Shown here piece by piece: positions 46,539 to 57,421 of a stretch of DNA of 64,000 nt (the first letter of the stretch is position 1; every line of letters begins with the position of its first letter). The stretch covers positions 36,655,001 through 36,719,000 of the forward strand of contig JAZHRO010000003.1 of the NCBI GenBank assembly GCA_037157565.1. The letters are read 5' to 3'. Source of the DNA: Thalassia testudinum. Lineage: Eukaryota; Streptophyta; Magnoliopsida; Alismatales; Hydrocharitaceae. The notes below the pieces were generated by a model that did no database searches, was not told the DNA's origin, and saw only the letters and a program-made list of their open reading frames with translations. Made by a program: the position numbers and the translations under genes.

Positions 46539-48164
46539 GTACAGAAAACTAAAAATTTTTTTATGCAACACTTAGCAAAACCTCGGAGCTACATGTAAAA
46601 AGTACTTTAGGACCTTAAATAAAAGTACAACTGACTCCACCTCCAATGCTCGCATTGGAGCTAGAAATCATTCGCAATAGCCACTTTCGACTCAATCGCT
46701 CACCTTTCGTTCTAAATTTCAGGTCAAGCTGATTGTAACCCGATATGGGAAATTCACAAAGTACAAATTATATGAGGTTACATGTTCATAGCATATATAC
46801 ATATTGCACTCATGAATAAGATTATTTTATTAAGAGAATGCATTAGGGATTTTATCCTCTAGTTGATTCCTGTAATCTGGAATCCAGTACAACTTTTCAC
46901 ACACACATAGAATTTGCAATGGATTCATGGTGAAGGCTGATAAACATCTTTAGTCTATCGAGAAGAAGTAGTGCTTCTTTTCCTGAACCCCTGGATAGTG
47001 TTTTAGGAGTCATGCTGATTTTCTTCCAAAAATCCACCAAATAGTGTGAGATGAGAGTAGAGTGTACTGGTGCTCTAAGATTAGTGCGAGGAATCTGGAA
47101 TCCTAGATAATTAGGCGATGATACTCTGAGATTAGACATAGTTTTCGCTCTCGGTTCACACGTATACATTTTTGTGTGAAATTTTGAGAGCCACTGAATA
47201 AGGCAAATATGCAGAGAGTGAGTTTTCATAAAACTAGGGCTAAGGTGGATGGTTACAACCATTCTCTACGGATCCTTAGTTGAAGGAGGGTATTGATGTC
47301 AGGGTCAGAAATACACCGTCCTATTCGTCTTTCCCAGTGCCGTGAGTAGGCACTTCCACCAAATAAGCCACCCAATATCTCTTGAGTACTACCAATCCCT
47401 AATAATGCCTCCTCAATAAAGTTCATGGATGTATGTTAGTTGTGTTATGTTAAAAAAAAAAAAGATGAAAAGAAAGAAAAATCAAAAAAATTAGAAAAAG
47501 AAGAAAAAGCAAGGAAAATAATGAATATTTAGTGTTTATTTCATCGAGGAAATACCACCAAATAAAATTGAGATCCACCAAATTTGGCCCTAACCTATTT
47601 TTCTTGTGTTTCTGACCGCCCAAATACTGGCTGAGGAATTCTAACTTAGTGTTAGGGTTATGAGAACTCAATTAAAGTGTTAATGCCTAGTGAGACCACC
47701 AAATACAGATCATATGTGTGAATTTGGTGAGATAGTGAGATCTAAGAAAAAGAAAAAGAGAGGATGAATGCAAAGGAATCAAAGAGAGCATAGTTCTTCT
47801 CATCTTTCTCTGTGTTGAGTTACTTAGTAATCCAGGAATCTAGATTCTGTAGTACTAGTCTCTATGTAGCACCAAGTGAGCCACCAAATAAATAATCCTT
47901 TCCCTCAGAGATTCTCTATCTAAGCCTAAAGCCGAGGTGGAATTCATAGAATATCTTGAATACCCCGAGGGAAGAAGTCCACCTATCTTGCTAGAATTTT
48001 TACTAGGGGTCAAGTACAGGCTTTAGAGGTGTATTAGTTTTCACTCGAATTCGTTGCAAAAGCTACATAGCTGCACTTTCACAATTGTCTGGATATCTAG
48101 AGCATAGGATGAAAACAAAAAGGAGAAAAATCTCTATGCATACACTTGATAAAATAATCAGTCC
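46539..48164 (+). other. 3' untranslated region of A
   Basis: No gene (the minus frames 46897-47262 and 47450-47671 are not conserved in G). The CCACCAAAT motif recurs at about 47034, 47356, 47558, 47577, 47696 and 47891; the copy at 47697 pairs with ATTTGGTG at 47722-47729. A purine-rich tract lies at 47449-47520. Collinear with G. Confidence 0.6.
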
Positions 48165-48169
48165 CTTAG
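48165..48169. repeat. Target-site duplication of C, left copy
   Basis: CTTAG, repeated at 61878-61882. Confidence 0.94.
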
Positions 48170-50907
48170 TGAAACGTTGGCTTCGAGAGATAACCGGGTT
48201 TTATTGTTATAGCGTTGTAGTATAGCCAGTTATTGCCATCATTTCAAATATATAAATTTTTTTACTCGAAAAATAAAAGAGAGTTCCCGAGGTCGAACTC
48301 AGGGAGCAAGTTGTGTTCTAGGGGTACAAGTTTCTTTTACAAAAATAAAGAAAGAGAGAGAGAGAGAATTTGTTGGCTTCTTTCTTCTTCTCTTCTTTTC
48401 TCTTTGTCTATCTTCTTCTGCTTGACTCTCCTGCTTTATCTGCAGCCGTAGTGATGCTTTTCTTCTTCTTTCAGTTCTTGTTTCTGCTCGTCTCTTTCTT
48501 TTTGTTCTTCTCCCTTGTGGTCCTGTCCTTCTTCTTCTTCTTTCTTTCTTCTTTTCCTTTCTTCAGACCTTCTTCTTCTCGTGTTCTTCTTCTTCTTTCA
48601 GTTCTTGTCTTTGCCTCTCTGCGTTTTCCTCTGCCTCGCCTTCCTTCTCCTTCCTTGCCTTCAGGACGTCGTCTGATTTTCCAATCAGACGACTTAAACC
48701 ACCGCCGCTACAGTGCCGCTCGGTGATCCTCCTTCCTTCAGCCTTCGTCTTCTTCCACGGTTCTTCTTCACCTGTGCCTGCACGCTTACACAGCTTGATC
48801 AGAGAGGGGCAAAACCTATCTCTACCCTCCCCCCCCGCGTCTCTCTCTCACAGAAGCCACTCTTGGGAAAGCTCTCCCAGAGCTGCCGGGTAGCCGGGTA
48901 CGGGTCGCGCCCGGGTCCAGGCCCACCGGCGTGCGTGGTGGGCGAGGAGTGCAGGTCAGTCTAAGTCGGGTCGGGTCAGGTCCGCGGGGCATGAGCGCGG
49001 ACGAGATCGGGTAACCGGGCGGGTGAAGGGGACCTCACCCCGTGTGCTGAGGCAACAAGCCTCCAGCACTTTTTCACTTTATACCGCTGCGCCTCTTCAG
49101 AGTTTTCCGAGGTGGGACTAAATGTCCCACCCCGAGTTGGCGCCTGCGCGGAGGAAACAGCTGGTAATCGCGGCGTTATGCGAGGCCTTCGCGCGAGGGC
49201 TTCACTTCAGCTGCAGCCTGACGCTTTGTCGAAATGCCTCGCACGGCCTGGGAGTCGAATCTAGGCGTGGCGCGCCTGCAGCTGCAGGCGGAAGCAGCTC
49301 CTTCTGCACGGCAATGGCGGCGGAGGTCGGGTGACCTGTTCACAGCAAAACGGCCTCTCGGCCTAATCAGAAGGTGCCGGGAGCTTCGCCAGAGTGCGGC
49401 GAAGCTCGTGTGGGTGGTGGCGAGGCGTGGGGCGGCGTGCAAGGGCTGCCCTAGGTCGGACTATGGGTCGGAAGATGGGTTTGTTCGGTGGGGTTGCAGA
49501 GGGTGATGTGGGTGAAGTGGAAGGGCGGGGGTTGATTAGGGTGAGGAGGCGGAGGTTCTGCGGTGGTCGGCGAGCCATGTGGGTTGCTGGGGTGATGGGA
49601 GTGGCTCACCGGAGGATGGCCAGAGGCGGAGAAGGTGAGGGTGAGGGGTCGGAATCGAGGGCGACAGTAGATGTTTAAAGTGAGGAAAAGGAAGAGGGGA
49701 GGAAGAGGAGGAGTTCTACCTACTTAGCAGGAGGAGGAGGGGCCGGAGCGGGCGACAGTCGTATCGACTATCGCCGGAGAGGCGCCAGCTGGGTGCGGCG
49801 TGGCACGGGAAGAGCAGGGGAAGAAGTCTCTGCTGCTGGTATTGCGGCAGAGCGAAGAGGAGGAGGAGGAAGAACCGCCGGAGCTGGTGGGCGTCTGCCG
49901 AAGTGAGAAGAGAGGAAAGTTGGGGGTTTTCTCCGTCAGATCCGAGCTGGGAAGAACGGTGGAGCGACGGGGGTATTTATAGGGACCGAATCAGGGAGGA
50001 AGGCGGAGGGAGACGACGTGTCTCCCTCGCCGGAGGACGCCGGAGATGGAAACCCATACCGTCCGTTCGTTCGCACGGCCGGTATGGTGGGTTACAGCGA
50101 CCAGGGGGGTGTCCCTGCGACGGCTGACGACGCAGGGCACCCCCGGTTTACTTGCCAGGCTCTCCCCCTCACCCTGCACGGCGCCATGCTCCGCGCAAGG
50201 TCGCCGGAGCATGGTGCTGGCAGGTTTTGCAGGGGGGACCTGAACGCAAAGAACGAAGGAGAGTTAGGGGCCAAAATGCGAGGGTTCAAAAGTTGAGGGC
50301 CAAAAAGTAAATATATGAGGACCAAAGTGTAAAGTTGGTCAAGAAGGTTTCTTCTTAGGCTCAAGTTTTGATACATGACTAATTAGGACCTAAGGAATCT
50401 GATGGTGAATTTTATTTCTAGATTAAACCCTGTTTGACTGGTCAATTTACGCAAAAACCCAAATTAAGTTATTAGTTGGGTATGGTTCTCAATGTAGGTC
50501 AAGATGGGTTCCTAAGGTCAAATTGAAGGTTCTAAACCCTAGATATTATTTTTCTATGAATTTTAGAGGGTTTATTGCATTTTTCCTTTGCCTTGAACCT
50601 CTTGAATTGAAGTGGGTTTGTTTTAGGGTTACAGATTATCATTTAGTTCCTTGGAATTGCTGTAGCCCTTGCTAGATCATCTCATCCCACTTTTATTCTT
50701 ATTAAGTTGCTTTGACCTATGTTTGGACCCTGAATTACCCTGTATGCAGATTATACTGGTAAAATTGCATTTTTACCCCTTATGACTTGTTTTCTCCTTA
50801 AACTCAGAATTCTCTGAGTTAAGCCTTTCCTTGTGTTATGTAGGAGCTTTTATCCTTTGTATTGCGTCAAAATGAGCTAGTTATGGCTCATGATGAGGTT
50901 CTCATCA
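48170..50907 (-). repeat. 3' LTR of C
   Basis: TGAAACG...CTCATCA on the plus strand. The minus-strand start TGATGAG-AAC-CTCATCA is a perfect hairpin. Contains a TTC-rich tract (48380-48600) and a CpG-rich region (48880-50260). Lacks 46 bp present in the 5' LTR. Frames inside (48370-48726, 49122-49506, 49991-50376 and others) recur in the other LTR only because the LTRs are near-identical. Confidence 0.95.
49974..49981 (-). promoter_or_regulatory. TATA box, C 3' LTR
   Basis: Minus strand CCCTATAAATACCCC, about 930 nt from the U3 end. Confidence 0.65.
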
Positions 50908-50945
50908 TACCCCCATGCCTAGCTTTTGCTAGTCCCTTAGAAAAA
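50908..50945 (-). other. PPT and degraded hairpin of C
   Basis: Minus strand AGCTAGGCATGGGGGTA abuts the LTR. The upstream GCTAG half-site is present, but its partner reads CTTAG (50936-50940) instead of CTAGC, so the stem seen in B and D is weakened. Confidence 0.8.
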
Positions 50946-51351
50946 ACTTAAGGTTTCAACCCTTGTTCTAGACCATGAAGATTTTAATAGCTTTAGATAA
51001 GTGCTTTTTTATTTGAGCATAGATTAGGTTAAAATGCTGACCATAGGCCTAAAAGGTACTCTATTACCAATCAAGATCCAAATCTGTCTAGCCTTAGCCT
51101 CAGTCTTTAGCAAAGGTTTTTAAGGCCCACAAGAACTAACCTAAGGTTATTGGACTTTGTGGTTAAAGCACCCGTGCTTGAAATGATTTTAGCCCTGGCT
51201 CAGTTCGCAGTGCGTTTTGTAAGAGAGAGATAGAAAGTTATTCTGTTTGGAGATTTTTCTCTCTCTTTTTCTTTTTAGTTCTAGCCTAGGATTGGCTTTT
51301 CAACACGGTCTGTATCAGATTCCTTGCTCCCATCATCAATCCTTAAGGGTT

Positions 51352-51500
51352 CCTGGCAATCGATGCTTCGAGATAGCACCGCCCATGGCAACCCCCGGAA
51401 CCCTGGCTATTGAGATTTCGAGATAATCCCATCCATGGTGTTCCGTGGCCGAATCCAGACCCTGGCAATTGACACTTCGAGATAATGCCATCCATGGAAT
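51352..51500 (-). repeat. Three spaced stem-loops with constant loop, element C
   Basis: Repeats start at 51352, 51402 and 51461 on the plus strand, each with TTCGAGATA and a CCATGG end. On the minus strand the loop ATCTCGA is flanked by GGTGCT/AGCATC, GGGATT/AATCTC and GGCATT/AGTGTC. All three stems pair over 6 bp with G-T wobbles allowed, and stem sequences differ between copies. Same region and layout as the D array. Confidence 0.75.
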
Positions 51501-52178
51501 CTGAATCAGCAGAGTGCTTACATGCCCCCAGTAGGATATGTAAATATCCTAAGAGATAGGCACCGAGGAGATGATATTTTGTTACGCATCTTCGAGGGGA
51601 TTTCCTGCCTCTCCGCGCTGGGAACTCGTCCAAATCAACTTGTGTTGATCGGCCGCTCCTATTCTAGGTGTTCTTTTCAGAATTTTGCGACGCTTCTGCG
51701 TGATTTTGATTTTTACGCTTACTGAACCAGGCTGTGTGTGAGGTTAGGGTGCTTAGGTTACTGAGTCCCGTAAACCAAAAATTAGTTAACGAGGCCAAAT
51801 ACTCCCTAAGCCTTAGACCTAATACTTCAGCTTTTCATTTTCCTCAACCTCTTGAGGAGTGTCCAGATCTTAATGGGTACTAAGAGTCTATTCAAGAATG
51901 CCTAAGGTTTGCGTTCTTACTAATCTCATTATGCACTTTTCAGTTATTTTCTTGAATGAGGTCTAGAACTTAGGTTAATTCCTTAGTTCCTTACTAATGA
52001 CTATCACCTTTTCTTATAATTTTGTGCTCCTTTTTCATTTTGTTTCTCTTCTCCTTCTCCTTCACAAAATTTCCTTCTCCTTTTATTCTTTTTCGAAAAT
52101 TTTTTTAATTTTTATGGTGTTTTTGGCATATGTGAATTTTTTTGTTTGAAACCTTTTCTTACAAGTTTTGCACTTTCA

Positions 52179-52214
52179 TACCCCCCATGCCTAAGATTTG
52201 CAATGTCCTCATTG
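52179..52214 (-). other. Internal polypurine motif of C
   Basis: Minus strand CAATGAGGACATTGCAAAT then CTTAGGCATGGGGGGTATG, 1.27 kb before the 3' LTR and about 250 bp after the integrase end. Confidence 0.7.
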
Positions 52215-52466
52215 TAACCTAGGGGGTTTTTATTTAACTTAGTTCATTCCTTAAGACAGAAATTTGGATGAGTGGATGGGTCGGGTTGAATTTTTGCGGA
52301 CGATTTCTAATCCCAGATGCAAGCATCTGAGGTGGGGTCGGCTGTCTACAAGGGTGAACCTCAAGTGCAAAAAAGGTGTCAGAACAAGTTTCAGGTTTTC
52401 AAAGAGAATGACGGGCTGCCTCCCGTTAAGCGCTGAGTTTTACGCCATCGGCTGGGCGCAATAAGC

Positions 52467-52763
52467 TCAAGGGGAAAGGAGGATATAAGATGCTTCAGCC
52501 AAATCAGTAGAAGTTACATCAATGAACGGCTTGAGTCTCTGACCGTTCACGATGAAAGGTTCAGAATCGTGGCTGAGTGGACTGATTTCGATTGCTCCAT
52601 TTCCAAAAACCTATCGGACCAAATATGGTCCGACCCACTTGGATCTCAGTTTTCCTGGGAAGAGTTTTAGTCGGGCATCAAAGAGTAGGACCTTTTGACC
52701 AGGATGAAAGATCTTTCTCGAGATGTGTTTGTCGTGGAAGGCTTTAACCCGCTCCTTGTAGAT
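52467..52763 (-). pseudogene. Integrase C-terminal domain of C
   Basis: Continues the integrase frame after a stop at 52761-52763: [35 protein letters not shown], then a TAG at 52611-52613, GAIEISPLSHDSEPF and a natural TGA at 52467. D has the same domain uninterrupted at 25314-25679, showing that both internal stops are mutations. Confidence 0.82.
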
Positions 52764-54191
52764 TTATAAGTTCTCGTACACGTCTAGGCGTAATTCATCG
52801 ATCTTGCTGATTTGGAGTTTTCTGTGGGTCCCAGCCTTGGAAAGATCTAGATTACAGCTTCGTACTGCCCAATAGGCTTTATGCTCCAGTTCTACGGGAA
52901 GGTGGCATGCCTTTCCGTACACCAGTCTAAAGGGAGACATGTCCAATTGGGTCTTGTGGGCGGTCCTATAGGCCCACAATGCTTCCGGAAGTCGGGACGA
53001 CCAGTCCTTCCTGTCAGGTCGAACAGTGACTTGCAGGATTTTCTTGATCTCCCGATTAGACAGCTCAGCTAGACCATTAGTTTGGGGGTGGTAAGGAGTA
53101 GAGATTTGGTGAGACACCCCGTATTTGGTCATCAGTGACCTAAACTGAGCATTTGTGAAATGGGTCCCCCCATCAGAGATTATTGCACGAGGAATCCCGA
53201 ACCTTGAGAAAATGTTTTGATGAATGAATTTGAGAACGATTTTGTGATCACAGGTTCGGGTCGGTATGGCTTCGATCCATTTGGACACGTAGTCCACAGC
53301 CAACGGAATGTATTCGAAACCATCCGAAACAGGAAAGGGGCCCATAAAATCAATCCCCCAAACATCAAAGATTTCGCATACTAGAATCGGTTGCATAGGC
53401 ATCATGTCGCGATGGCTCATGTTGCCCAAAGTCTGGCAACGACTGCATGCCTTGCAGTGATTGTATGCGTCTTTGAACAGTGTGGGCCAGTAAAAGCCGC
53501 ACTGGAGGACTTTTGATGCGGTTTTATGCCCGGCGAAATGGCCACCGCATGCCTGGTCATGGCAGAAAGAGAGGATATTGTTGAATTCCCCTTCCGGGAT
53601 ACATCTCCGGATGATCTGATCGGCACATATGCGGAAGAGGTACGGGTCTTCCCAAATGTAATACTTGGCATCGGAGCGTAATTTGTCCTTCTTGGCCTTC
53701 GGCCAATCGGACGGGATCTGATGAGATGCCAAGTAATTTACTACATTAGCAAACCATGGAAGGCTAGTACCAATAGTCAGCAGGTGCTCATCGGGAAAAT
53801 GCTCAGTGATGGGTCTGGGAGGGTCAATTATTTCAGAAGGAAGACGGGACAAGTGATCAGCTACCACATTTTGCTTTCCCGCTTTGTCGCGAATCTCAAG
53901 GTCAAATTCTTGCAACAGCAAGATCCATCGGATTAATCGAGGTTTCGCATCCTTCTTTGCAAGGAGATGCCTCACAGCTGTGTGATCCGAGTATATGATG
54001 ACACGGGAACCCAGAAGGTACGATCTGAATTTTTCTAGGGCAAATACTACAGCTAGCAGCTCTTTCTCAGTAACCGTATAGTTACGCTGAGCCTCATCGA
54101 GTGTTTTGCTGGCGTAGTAAATGACCACAGGTTTCCCATCAATTTTCTGCCCCAAAACCGCTCCTACAGCGAAGTCGGATGCATCGCACAT
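52764..54191 (-). CDS. Open RNase H-integrase segment of C Pol, 475 codons
   Basis: RNase [15 protein letters not shown] (Asp 3), [13 protein letters not shown] (Glu 44), [11 protein letters not shown] (Asp 69), VADHLSRL (Asp 112). Integrase: zinc-binding His and Cys residues 211-252 ([12 protein letters not shown]), core D281 (WGIDFMGPF), D340 (IISDGG) and E376 ([11 protein letters not shown]) with 35 residues between the last two. All catalytic residues are present. The ATG is internal to Pol and not a natural start; the frame is open upstream to a TGA near 54210 where relatives have Trp. It ends at a premature stop before the C-terminal domain. Confidence 0.9.
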   Translation of the reverse strand: MCDASDFAVGAVLGQKIDGKPVVIYYASKTLDEAQRNYTVTEKELLAVVFALEKFRSYLLGSRVIIYSDHTAVRHLLAKKDAKPRLIRWILLLQEFDLEIRDKAGKQNVVADHLSRLPSEIIDPPRPITEHFPDEHLLTIGTSLPWFANVVNYLASHQIPSDWPKAKKDKLRSDAKYYIWEDPYLFRICADQIIRRCIPEGEFNNILSFCHDQACGGHFAGHKTASKVLQCGFYWPTLFKDAYNHCKACSRCQTLGNMSHRDMMPMQPILVCEIFDVWGIDFMGPFPVSDGFEYIPLAVDYVSKWIEAIPTRTCDHKIVLKFIHQNIFSRFGIPRAIISDGGTHFTNAQFRSLMTKYGVSHQISTPYHPQTNGLAELSNREIKKILQVTVRPDRKDWSSRLPEALWAYRTAHKTQLDMSPFRLVYGKACHLPVELEHKAYWAVRSCNLDLSKAGTHRKLQISKIDELRLDVYENL

Positions 54192-54949
54192 GATCTCAAA
54201 GGGTTGAGATCAATCAGGGGACTGTAGGATCGGGGCTTGGGTGACTCGGTCACGCAGGATTTCAAATGCTTGAGCGCATTCCTTGGAAATTTCGAAAGGA
54301 ACATCCTTGGAGAGAAGAGTGGTCAGGGGGCGCGCGATTTTTGAAAAATCAGGGATAAATCATCGATAAAAACCGACATGCCCTAAAAAGGAACGGATGT
54401 CCCTGATCGAGCTAGGCATAGGAAGGTGAGAAATCAGATTAACCTTAGCTCGATCCACTTGGATACCTTTCTCCGAAATTGAGTGTCCCAGGACAATTCC
54501 CTCAGGCACCATGAAATGGCTCTTTTCCCAGGAGAGAACCAAATTCACATCGATGCACCGCCTGAGTATCTGGACCAAGTGTTGGAGGCAATCGTCGAAT
54601 GATGCTCCGAAAACTGAAAAGTCATCCATGAAGACTTCCAGATAATCACCTACCATATCTGAGAATATGGCAAGCATGCATCGCTGAAAGTAGCGGGTGC
54701 ATTGCAAAGACCGAAAGGCATCCTTCGGAAAGCGTATGTTCCGAAGGGGCAGGTGAATGTGGTCTTTTCTTGGTCCTCAGGATGGATTGCCACCTGGTTA
54801 TAACCGGAGTACCCGTCAAGAAAGCAGAAGAACCTATTTCCCGCAAGTTTTTCGAGAATTTGATCAATGAAGGGTAGTGGGAAATGGTCCTTCTTCGTGG
54901 AGGAATTGAGTCGGCGGTAATCTATACAGACTCTCCACGAGTTGGCTAA
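54192..54949 (-). pseudogene. RT catalytic part of C Pol with frameshift and stops
   Basis: Contains WRVCIDYRRLN, FFCFLDGYSGYNQV, FRRMPFGLCNAPATF and the active site VFMDDFSVFGA (about 54634-54602), intact. A TGA at 54947-54949 precedes it where D has Gln. One C is missing from the TTCCAG expected near 54688, shifting the frame. TGA codons at 54357-54359 (relatives: Arg) and near 54210 interrupt the connection domain. Confidence 0.88.
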
Positions 54950-57421
54950 TCAGGTAGGAATGATTTCTCCGGTCTCAGTTGTTATAGTGGTGAGTCTTGC
55001 CTTCTTGGGTATGACCTGAATTGGGCTCACCCAACGACTATCGGAGATCGGGTAGATGATTCCGGCATCTAACCACTTGATGATCTCCTTTTTCATGGCC
55101 TCCTGCAGATTGGGGTTTAAGCGTCTCTGCATTTCACGAGAAGGTCGTGTGCCCTCTTTCGAATAGATATGATGAGTACAATAAGAGGGACTTATTCCAG
55201 TCAAATCATCAAAAGTCCACCCGATGGCTCTGCGATGTTGCTGGAGGACAACAATCAGACGGGATTCCTGTTCAGGATTGAGGTTGGAATTGATAATCAC
55301 AGGAAGGGTCTGATTAGAACCGAAAAAGATGTATTTCAAGTGAGTAGGAAGGGGTTTCAGTTCGAGGATGGGGTTATCAGCAGCAGCGGGTGGTTCAGTA
55401 TAGAGGTGAGGTTCGAGCGTGGGAGTTACTGGGTTATTCATATCTGGATTCGACTCCTCCGTTTGCGGGTCAAGATCCTTCTGTGGTTGATGAGGCATAA
55501 TCGCGTCATCCTGGAAGTGTGATTCATCAACCAAGGTCTTGATGTCACAAATTTGTTCGATGACGCCGCAATTAATTCCTTGTTGGGCCTTAAATATATC
55601 AATTTTCAGTGCTTGATCTCCAAACTTAAGCTCTATTTGGCCCTCCTCACAGCTGATGTTGGCTCTAGCAGTAGCCAAGAAAGGTCTCCCTAGAATGATT
55701 GGTGCATCCCTAGGGTTCTCAGGTGCGTCCATATCTAAGACTATAAAGTCCACTGGAAAATAGAAATCCCTCACTCTTACGATAACATCCTCGAGAATCC
55801 CTTTTGGTGACTTTATAGATTGATCTGCTAATTGTAATGTCACCTCGGTTGGTTTTAGCTTAGATTCTTCTAGATGGTCAAGTAAGGATGTGGGTATCAG
55901 GTTTATGGATGCACCCAAGTCTAACAATGCTCTATCAAATTGGGTACCACCTATCTTGCAGGAAATGAGGGGAGTACCAGGATCTTTTGCCTTGGGTGGG
56001 AGTCTACTGAGGATTACAGAGCTGGCTTGCTCTGACAGAACAATTGGGCTCCCTCCCTTGGTTCGCGGCTTACGCTGGGGTGTACATATATTCTTTAGAA
56101 ATCGTGCGTAAACTGGTACGTGGCGGATTGCATCCATCAAGGGGATGTTTATGTGGACCTGCTCAAAGAGCTTGACCAGGTCCTCCTCAGGGGCCACGGG
56201 TTTGGTGGTCTTCTTTCCCTTGGTCAAGGCCTCGGGAAACGGGATCTTGGTTGGTTCTTCTAGGATAGGTCCAGGTTGTGGATCTGGAATAGCGGTTTCT
56301 TGGATAATTATCCTAGGGTCATGGTTATCAGGCTTGGAGTGGTTTGGATAATGCCGGTCTTGAGTTGTTTTACCACTACGTGTTGTTACAGAATTTAATC
56401 CGGCCTGATTTTTGTTTGGGTTTGGTAAGAGGGGTGGCTGCTGCTGAAATCCCGCATAAGAAGTTGAGGCTTCCATCTCGTTTGGAGATGGAGCAGTAGG
56501 GGCCTGATAAATCCATTGTGCGTGGCCTAAATTTGGATTCATAACGCGCTTCTGGGTTGGCACGTTATTTGGGTTAGGAAGAGGTTGGGAAGGGAGTGTG
56601 CCTGGCTGGCGAGAATTTGCCAACTGGGCCAGTTGAGTTTTAACTTCTGTAAGTTCGTCCTTGTGCTGCTTTTGAATAGCCGCATTCGTTTTTTGAATGT
56701 CAGCCAGAGTCTGAAGGATTAGGGACATTTGATCCTGATTTGGCCCTGATGGATAAGTAAGGTTGGGCCGAGGCTGAGGCGGCTGGTAATGACGAGAGGG
56801 CTGTGGGCGGGACTGAAAAGGTGGTCTTTGGGTTTGGGAATTTCCCGCCCACTGAAAATTGGGATGGTTTCGCCATCCAGGGTTGTAAGTGTTAGAGAAT
56901 GGGTCGTTCTGGATGGCGTTGAGGTCCTCGCAGGTCTGAGGAACCTCTTGAGAATCAGGGAAAGGGGGAATGGAGTTCCCCCGGCTGGTGTAGAAAGGAT
57001 CGGGTGATCCTCCGATCCAAGAATCAGATGGGGATGGATATGGATCCATCCTAGGGGAAGATCGGTGGAGGATGTTTTGCACAGTCTCCTGTGTGGAAGG
57101 AGGTTGTGCAAAGGAGTTACACGCGGAGGTGGCTCGCTGCAAGTGCTGAGTCAGCTCATCCACCTTCTTTTCAATGATTGAGACCTTGTCCAATCGACTG
57201 GCCATTAATTCCAGGTCGACTGATGCGGACAGGCCCTGCGTCTCATGTGCTCCCTTAAGATTCGTCGCTGCGCAGGTATTCGTCCTGTCGAATAATCCCA
57301 TGGAGTCATTGTTGATGGAGTTCTCGCACATGTTTTCGAGAATCTCCCATACGGTGTCTTCATGTTGACCCATGATGTTTCCTCCGCAAGTTGCATTGAC
57401 GAAAAAGGCGGATGTCCTCAC
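54950..57421 (-). CDS. Open gag C-terminus-protease-RT N-terminus segment of C, 823 codons
   Basis: Residues 9-15 NATCGGN end the capsid region. Residues 180-191 NPGWRNHPNFQW and 344-351 SVTTRSGK are Athila Gag hallmarks. A helical Gln/Lys stretch lies at 231-270. Protease active site DLGASINLIP is at 501-510, then LGRPFLATARANI. The linker LELKPLPTHLKYIFFGSNQT and RT start EIIKWLDAGIIYPISDSRW, WVSPIQVIPKK follow. Stops at a TGA where D reads Gln. The ATG lies after the gag frameshift and is not the natural start. No CCHC zinc knuckle is visible. Confidence 0.9.
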   Translation of the reverse strand: MRTSAFFVNATCGGNIMGQHEDTVWEILENMCENSINNDSMGLFDRTNTCAATNLKGAHETQGLSASVDLELMASRLDKVSIIEKKVDELTQHLQRATSACNSFAQPPSTQETVQNILHRSSPRMDPYPSPSDSWIGGSPDPFYTSRGNSIPPFPDSQEVPQTCEDLNAIQNDPFSNTYNPGWRNHPNFQWAGNSQTQRPPFQSRPQPSRHYQPPQPRPNLTYPSGPNQDQMSLILQTLADIQKTNAAIQKQHKDELTEVKTQLAQLANSRQPGTLPSQPLPNPNNVPTQKRVMNPNLGHAQWIYQAPTAPSPNEMEASTSYAGFQQQPPLLPNPNKNQAGLNSVTTRSGKTTQDRHYPNHSKPDNHDPRIIIQETAIPDPQPGPILEEPTKIPFPEALTKGKKTTKPVAPEEDLVKLFEQVHINIPLMDAIRHVPVYARFLKNICTPQRKPRTKGGSPIVLSEQASSVILSRLPPKAKDPGTPLISCKIGGTQFDRALLDLGASINLIPTSLLDHLEESKLKPTEVTLQLADQSIKSPKGILEDVIVRVRDFYFPVDFIVLDMDAPENPRDAPIILGRPFLATARANISCEEGQIELKFGDQALKIDIFKAQQGINCGVIEQICDIKTLVDESHFQDDAIMPHQPQKDLDPQTEESNPDMNNPVTPTLEPHLYTEPPAAADNPILELKPLPTHLKYIFFGSNQTLPVIINSNLNPEQESRLIVVLQQHRRAIGWTFDDLTGISPSYCTHHIYSKEGTRPSREMQRRLNPNLQEAMKKEIIKWLDAGIIYPISDSRWVSPIQVIPKKARLTTITTETGEIIPT

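Larger units (their letters stand above)
50946..52466 (-). other. 3' untranslated region of C
   Basis: About 1.5 kb without a gene. Holds three stem-loops (51352-51500), a TAGGATAT/ATATCCTA hairpin (51532-51551) and the internal polypurine motif (52179-52214). The frames 51343-51633 and 52264-52464 lack conservation in D. Confidence 0.6.

Noticed and set aside
48370..48726. 118-codon Phe/Leu/Ser frame, repeated at 59294-59650
   Set aside because: Translation of a TTC-rich tract in the C LTRs; the repeat is the LTR copy, not a gene family.
49122..50376. Many Arg/Gly/Ala-rich frames, repeated at 60042-61346
   Set aside because: CpG-rich LTR sequence open in several frames by composition; no start context, domain or codon pattern.
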